Of a stretch of 9,402 nt of DNA, positions 6,811-9,402 are shown in pieces. Numbering within the stretch: position 1 is the stretch's first letter; every line of letters begins with the position of its first letter. The stretch is from a bacterium (GTDB lineage Bacteria; SZUA-79; Acidulodesulfobacterales; Acidulodesulfobacteraceae). The notes beneath the pieces were generated by a model that was not told where the DNA came from, searched no databases, and saw only the letters and a list, made by a program, of their open reading frames with translations. The translations under genes were made by a program, and so were the position numbers. The stretch is taken from NCBI GenBank assembly GCA_021813595.1, contig JAKAKF010000277.1:1-9402 (forward strand), read 5' to 3'.

Positions 6811-8010
6811 TTAGTTAAATTGCAAGCCTTTTCCATAAACCAACACCTCTGCTTTTTTAATATTAACGTTAATAATCTCGTTTAATTTGTTTCTTAATTT
6901 AACATACTTGCCGTAAGAGTGGACGCCTACGACATTGAAAACTTCTTTTCCATATCTTACCAAGTCATTCGGTTGCAGCTTATACCTTGCTTTCCTGATA
7001 GACGGCTTATAGCCTTTTCTATTAAGTTGAACTGACCTGTTATTCCGGCGGTTAAAAGAACCGTTAATAACATCCGTCCTCTCCTGTCCGCTTCCGCCCG
7101 CTATGCAAAAGGCGTCGTTGGCATGCGATTTATCTAACTTTAACGCTATCCTTGCGGACTTGGTAAGATAGCCGTAAGTAATATTTACGGTATTGCCTAA
7201 CTCCCGCAGCTTATTAACTATTTTCCAGCGTAAAATAGACATTACCGTTTCCGTCTTAAAAGCTTTATGCTTCTTAATGGATAACTTAATCTTGCCCTTG
7301 TGGTAAGCCTTATGGCAAGTCTCGCATAAGGTTATCAGATTATCCGGACTGTCTCCGCCGGTCTGACGACTTTCGATATGGTGAACGTTAAGTATTTTAT
7401 CTTTGCTCTTGCCGTTACAGGCTTGGCAAGTATGGCTGTCCCTGTAAAGAATATACTCCCTGACATTCCAAAAGTCCTTTTGAGCGCCGTTCTGATACTC
7501 AGCACCGGATATATCCGGATCTTTTATTTTCTGGATATCGAAAGTGGCGGCTTCTATTATTATTTTTGTAACAGGTAGAATAGACTTAATAAAGTTAATA
7601 GCTTTTACGTGGCTATTTAACCTATGTTGAACGCTCGGAGCGAGCCAACCTATATTAATACCGCGGTTTAAGAAACGGGCTTTACGATACCAGAGTCTGT
7701 TGCGTCTTGTCCTGCGGTATTGCCTTTTTTCGGATAAGAGCTTCGGTATATCCGTTCTTAGCCCTACTTCGGAGCAAAAGAGTTCTTTAGCGTCCGATAC
7801 CGCCGATAGTCCGACGTGCTTATAGCCTGTATCGACGCCTAATTTGACGTCCTGTTTATAACCGGAGCTGCCGTAAATAAGCTGTATCGTAAAAGGACTT
7901 CTCTTTACTACTTTAGCTTTACCTGCTTTTAATAGCCTGCGGGCTTTTGCGGGACTCGTAGGCATTAGCGGCTTACCATTTTTGTTTACTACATAAACGT
8001 AAATTTTCAT
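6811..8010 (-). CDS. iscB: IscB RNA-guided DNA endonuclease (OMEGA family, Cas9 ancestor)
   Basis: A 399-residue IscB. The N-terminal PLMP domain is at 12-35 (GKPLMPTSPAKARRLLKAGK). RuvC-I is KLGVDTGYKHVGL with catalytic Asp60. An arginine-rich bridge helix spans about 95-112 (QYRRTRRNRLWYRKAR). RuvC-II is IIIEAATFD with Glu153. The inserted HNH domain (about 180-240) has zinc-type CQAC (195-198) and CETC (229-232) pairs, HHIESRQTGGD with His210-His211, and Asn224. RuvC-III is KSHANDAFCIA with His296 and Asp299. All catalytic residues are present, so the enzyme should cut both strands of a target chosen by its omega RNA. There is no Cas9-like REC lobe. The ATG at 8010 has AGAGGT 5 bases upstream, in the last bases of the omega RNA segment. 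A C-terminal domain (about 340-399) probably recognises the target-adjacent motif. Confidence 0.95.
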   Translation of the reverse strand: MKIYVYVVNKNGKPLMPTSPAKARRLLKAGKAKVVKRSPFTIQLIYGSSGYKQDVKLGVDTGYKHVGLSAVSDAKELFCSEVGLRTDIPKLLSEKRQYRRTRRNRLWYRKARFLNRGINIGWLAPSVQHRLNSHVKAINFIKSILPVTKIIIEAATFDIQKIKDPDISGAEYQNGAQKDFWNVREYILYRDSHTCQACNGKSKDKILNVHHIESRQTGGDSPDNLITLCETCHKAYHKGKIKLSIKKHKAFKTETVMSILRWKIVNKLRELGNTVNITYGYLTKSARIALKLDKSHANDAFCIAGGSGQERTDVINGSFNRRNNRSVQLNRKGYKPSIRKARYKLQPNDLVRYGKEVFNVVGVHSYGKYVKLRNKLNEIINVNIKKAEVLVYGKGLQFN

Positions 8011-8263
8011 GCTTTACCTCTTAAAGTTAATATTAAACTTCTCTCTCCCTTGCGGAAGTTGATCCTCATCGGGGTTGTTGTAATAGCTTTTTAAGTCCGT
8101 CTCACCGTCCCGCACCCAAAGAACTTTTAAAGACGGACGATAGAGCCGCGAACTTGAGGAGCATTCACGGGTATCGTGACTAAAACAACTGCTGCGTATT
8201 AACTACGCCCCCTAATCATAGCGGGCTTGCATTTCTGCAAGCCCCCGGCTTTAGCCGCGGGGT
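8011..8263 (-). ncRNA. Predicted omega RNA scaffold of IscB
   Basis: A 253-base gene-free segment immediately upstream of iscB on the same strand, where OMEGA systems encode the guide scaffold. From its 5' end (8263 downward) it can form: a G/C-rich hairpin (8254-8262 with 8242-8249); a perfect 9-bp stem with a GAAA loop (8236-8244 with 8223-8231); gcgta/tacgc (8194-8198 with 8204-8208); tcacg/cgtga (8165-8169 with 8175-8179); and an 8-bp stem gtccgtct/agacggac (8095-8102 with 8131-8138). Two long-range helices, 8063-8068 with 8155-8160 and 8074-8079 with 8184-8189, would cross and form a pseudoknot. A final aactt/aagtt stem (8036-8040 with 8056-8060) precedes the iscB ribosome site. The first two hairpins share three bases. 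The guide would be the roughly 16 bases just 5' of 8263. Confidence 0.8.
8223..8262 (-). repeat. Paired left-end hairpins of the ISC element / omega RNA
   Basis: Two inverted repeats sit back to back: 8242-8249 with 8254-8262 (TTTA loop on the plus strand, one bulged C) and 8223-8231 with 8236-8244 (9 bp, perfect, GAAA loop in RNA). They share bases 8242-8244, so full pairing of one shortens the other. They mark the transposon left end and also form the first part of the omega RNA scaffold. Confidence 0.75.
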
Positions 8264-8677
8264 CTATGACGATATCATACTAAAAATGCGGCTTTTTTGT
8301 TTTTTAAAGTTTTTTTTCTTATCGAAACAACCGTTAAGGGTATCAAAAAGTTCCAACAAATCGTCCGCATTAATATAATGAAATTTTAGTCCCGCTTTGC
8401 CGGCCGCTTCGAGTTCCATTTTCTGACCGTTAGACAAAACTTCTTCGCCTATAAACAGAGCCTCGTCGCACCTTTTTAACATTTCTACGCAGTCTTTAAG
8501 TACGGCGTCGTATTCGCTGCCGTTATCGTAATAGTTTTCAAAATTAAATACCGGGCTGAAAGGTATTTTGTCCAGCGACCGGACAAACAGACCGGCATAA
8601 TAGGATAATTCCTCTCCCCTATAAGGATTTTTGCTGTACGGAACGGATATGAAAACTACGCTTCTTTTATTTTCCAT
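8264..8677 (-). CDS. Nucleoside 2-deoxyribosyltransferase-like protein (DUF4406/DUF7768 type)
   Basis: A 137-residue cytoplasmic protein with the layout of small nucleoside 2-deoxyribosyltransferase-fold proteins. It starts with the strand VVFISVPYSKNPYRGEE (7-23), has a helix AGLFVRSL followed by PFSPVFNF, then a helix ending in KRCDEALFIGEEVLSNG (68-84), and MELEAAGKAGLKFHYI (87-102), where Glu88 matches the family's catalytic glutamate in the SxGMxxE motif. Members cleave or exchange N-glycosidic bonds of deoxynucleosides, or bind nucleotides; the substrate here is unknown. The Lys-rich tail (119-129) is extra. There is no Shine-Dalgarno before the ATG, which lies 7 bases after the DsbA-like gene, so coupling is likely. 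Its TAG stop directly abuts the ISC element, so the present C-terminus may differ from the ancestral one. Confidence 0.72.
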   Translation of the reverse strand: MENKRSVVFISVPYSKNPYRGEELSYYAGLFVRSLDKIPFSPVFNFENYYDNGSEYDAVLKDCVEMLKRCDEALFIGEEVLSNGQKMELEAAGKAGLKFHYINADDLLELFDTLNGCFDKKKNFKKQKSRIFSMISS

Positions 8678-8684
8678 TTTTTAA

Positions 8685-9260
8685 TTACTGAATTAAGTTA
8701 ATTAATAGGTAATACCAATACTGAACGTCTCTGTATCCTTTTACTTCTTTATAAAATTTTCCGTTTAAATATATGAAAAAGTTCGGAACGGCGTTAACGC
8801 CGAGTTCTTGCCCTTCTTTCATATTTTCTTTTATAATATTATCATATAACTTATTGTTTACGCAAGATTTAATTTTAGAAAAATTTTTAAGATATTTTGA
8901 AAGGATAGGCGATATATGGCCGTTATAGCTCCAGTAATACTGAAACTGGTACAGAACAGTCCTTGCGGTTAAATATTGAGAACCGGAACAATCGGCATAT
9001 TCCGCCGCCCTAAAGGCATATTTATGTATCTGCGTTAACGGAAAATCTTTAAACGTCCAGTAAACTAATCCCTTTTGAATAAAATTTTTATAAATATAAG
9101 GAAAGTCGTCGTTTTCAAATTTGGCGCAGTAGGGACACTGGTAATCGGAAAACTCGACTACACGAATACTGGCTGAAGGACTGCCGAACGAATATGCGTA
9201 AACTTTTACGCTGAATATAAGAAATAAAACCGGTAAAATAAATAAAATTTTTTTACTCAT
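8685..9260 (-). CDS. DsbA-like periplasmic thiol oxidoreductase
   Basis: A 191-residue exported thioredoxin-fold protein. A signal peptide covers 1-22 (VYA/YSF). The first strand and active site are VVEFSDYQCPYCAKFE, with Cys42 and Cys45. An inserted helical domain follows (about 80-145) and the cis-proline loop is LGVNAVPNFFIYLNGK (Pro159). This is the DsbA / thioredoxin_4 architecture, which introduces or shuffles disulfides in exported proteins. CPYC is also found in DsbC/DsbG-type and BdbD-like members, so the direction of electron flow cannot be fixed by motif. An extra cysteine pair, Cys91 and Cys133, lies in the helical domain. The upstream CcdA/DsbD-like gene ends 14 bases before its ATG. 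A weak GGTGAT precedes the start. It is the natural helper for the cysteine-rich TraN-like protein in this operon. Confidence 0.9.
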   Translation of the reverse strand: MSKKILFILPVLFLIFSVKVYAYSFGSPSASIRVVEFSDYQCPYCAKFENDDFPYIYKNFIQKGLVYWTFKDFPLTQIHKYAFRAAEYADCSGSQYLTARTVLYQFQYYWSYNGHISPILSKYLKNFSKIKSCVNNKLYDNIIKENMKEGQELGVNAVPNFFIYLNGKFYKEVKGYRDVQYWYYLLINLIQ

Positions 9261-9274
9261 TTTTATCTATCACC

Positions 9275-9402
9275 TTATCCGTTATACGGTATATTGTAAT
9301 GGAAAGCATTGCCGAAATATAAAGATATTACGGAGAGATAATTAAAAAATATCAGTATCCCTACTGCAATTAAAATTACCCCGCTTATTACCGATATAGT
9401 CT
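9275..9402 (-). CDS. C-terminal tail of a CcdA/DsbD-like membrane electron carrier (partial)
   Basis: An open frame enters from the right edge and ends with TAA at 9275-9277, giving 41 residues. It opens with TISVISGVILIAVGILIFFN, a transmembrane helix with the SGVxLIxxGxLIF pattern seen in the last helix of CcdA and the DsbD membrane domain, followed by a short tail. These proteins carry electrons from cytoplasmic thioredoxin across the inner membrane to periplasmic thioredoxins such as TlpA/ResA or DsbC. Its position 14 bases upstream of the DsbA-like gene, and the TlpA-like gene downstream, fit that role. The fragment is short and the family call rests on one helix plus context. Confidence 0.55.
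   Translation of the reverse strand, partial: TISVISGVILIAVGILIFFNYLSVISLYFGNAFHYNIPYNG

Larger units (their letters stand above)
6762..8263 (-). mobile_element. ISC-type (IS200/IS605-like) element carrying omega RNA and iscB, without tnpA
   Basis: An approximately 1.5 kb unit interrupts the transfer operon between the deoxyribosyltransferase-like gene (stop at 8264) and the HD-GYP-like gene (start at 6722). It holds a structured non-coding segment (8011-8263), iscB (6811-8010) and hairpins at both ends, as expected for IS200/IS605-superfamily ISC elements. No Y1 transposase gene lies inside, so movement would need a transposase supplied in trans. The left edge is placed at 8263, where the G/C-rich hairpin begins directly after the neighbour's stop codon. 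The right edge is uncertain within roughly 6745-6770. Such elements insert without target duplication, and none is seen. Confidence 0.75.

Noticed and set aside
7378..7578. 66-residue plus-strand frame inside iscB
   Set aside because: It is antisense to the HNH region of IscB and has no supporting features.
8011..8263. CRISPR array or tracrRNA
   Set aside because: There are no direct repeats with spacers and no cas genes. The non-coding structure belongs with IscB as an omega RNA.

Overview
The window is an AT-rich stretch from a Gram-negative (diderm) bacterium. Signal peptides, an outer-membrane-type beta-barrel protein, periplasmic thiol oxidoreductases and F-type conjugation proteins all point that way. 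I cannot name the lineage from sequence alone. All 13 genes lie on the minus strand with gaps of 0-50 bases or short overlaps, so this looks like one long transfer operon of a conjugative plasmid or integrative conjugative element. Both ends are cut by the window.

In the direction of transcription (high to low coordinates) the order is: the C-terminal tail of a CcdA/DsbD-like membrane protein (9402-9275); a DsbA-like CPYC thiol oxidoreductase (9260-8685); a small nucleoside 2-deoxyribosyltransferase-like protein (8677-8264); an inserted ISC-type element carrying an omega RNA and iscB (about 8263-6762); an HD-GYP-like protein with lost metal ligands (6722-5883); a TlpA-like WCPPC thioredoxin (5890-5375); an unknown soluble protein (5362-4997); a predicted outer-membrane barrel protein (5000-4188); a small two-helix membrane protein (4161-3931); a lytic transglycosylase (3877-3452); a secreted protein made of two tandem 62-residue repeats (3455-2889); a TraN-like mating-pair stabilisation protein (2876-1062); a YdjM-family membrane protein (1065-592); and a TraF-like protein cut by the left edge (631-1).

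The traN - small membrane gene - traF order mirrors the F plasmid order traN-trbE-traF. The TraN-like protein has about 35 cysteines. The three thiol-redox genes (CcdA/DsbD-like, DsbA-like, TlpA-like) are therefore best read as a dedicated set that folds this and other cysteine-rich transfer proteins in the periplasm. The lytic transglycosylase would open the peptidoglycan for the transfer apparatus.

The most striking item is the ISC element. It has an intact IscB nuclease (PLMP, RuvC-I/II/III, bridge helix, HNH) preceded by a 250-base structured non-coding segment that fits an omega RNA. No tnpA lies beside it. Its omega RNA end abuts the last codon of the deoxyribosyltransferase-like gene, so the natural guide can be read off the sequence.
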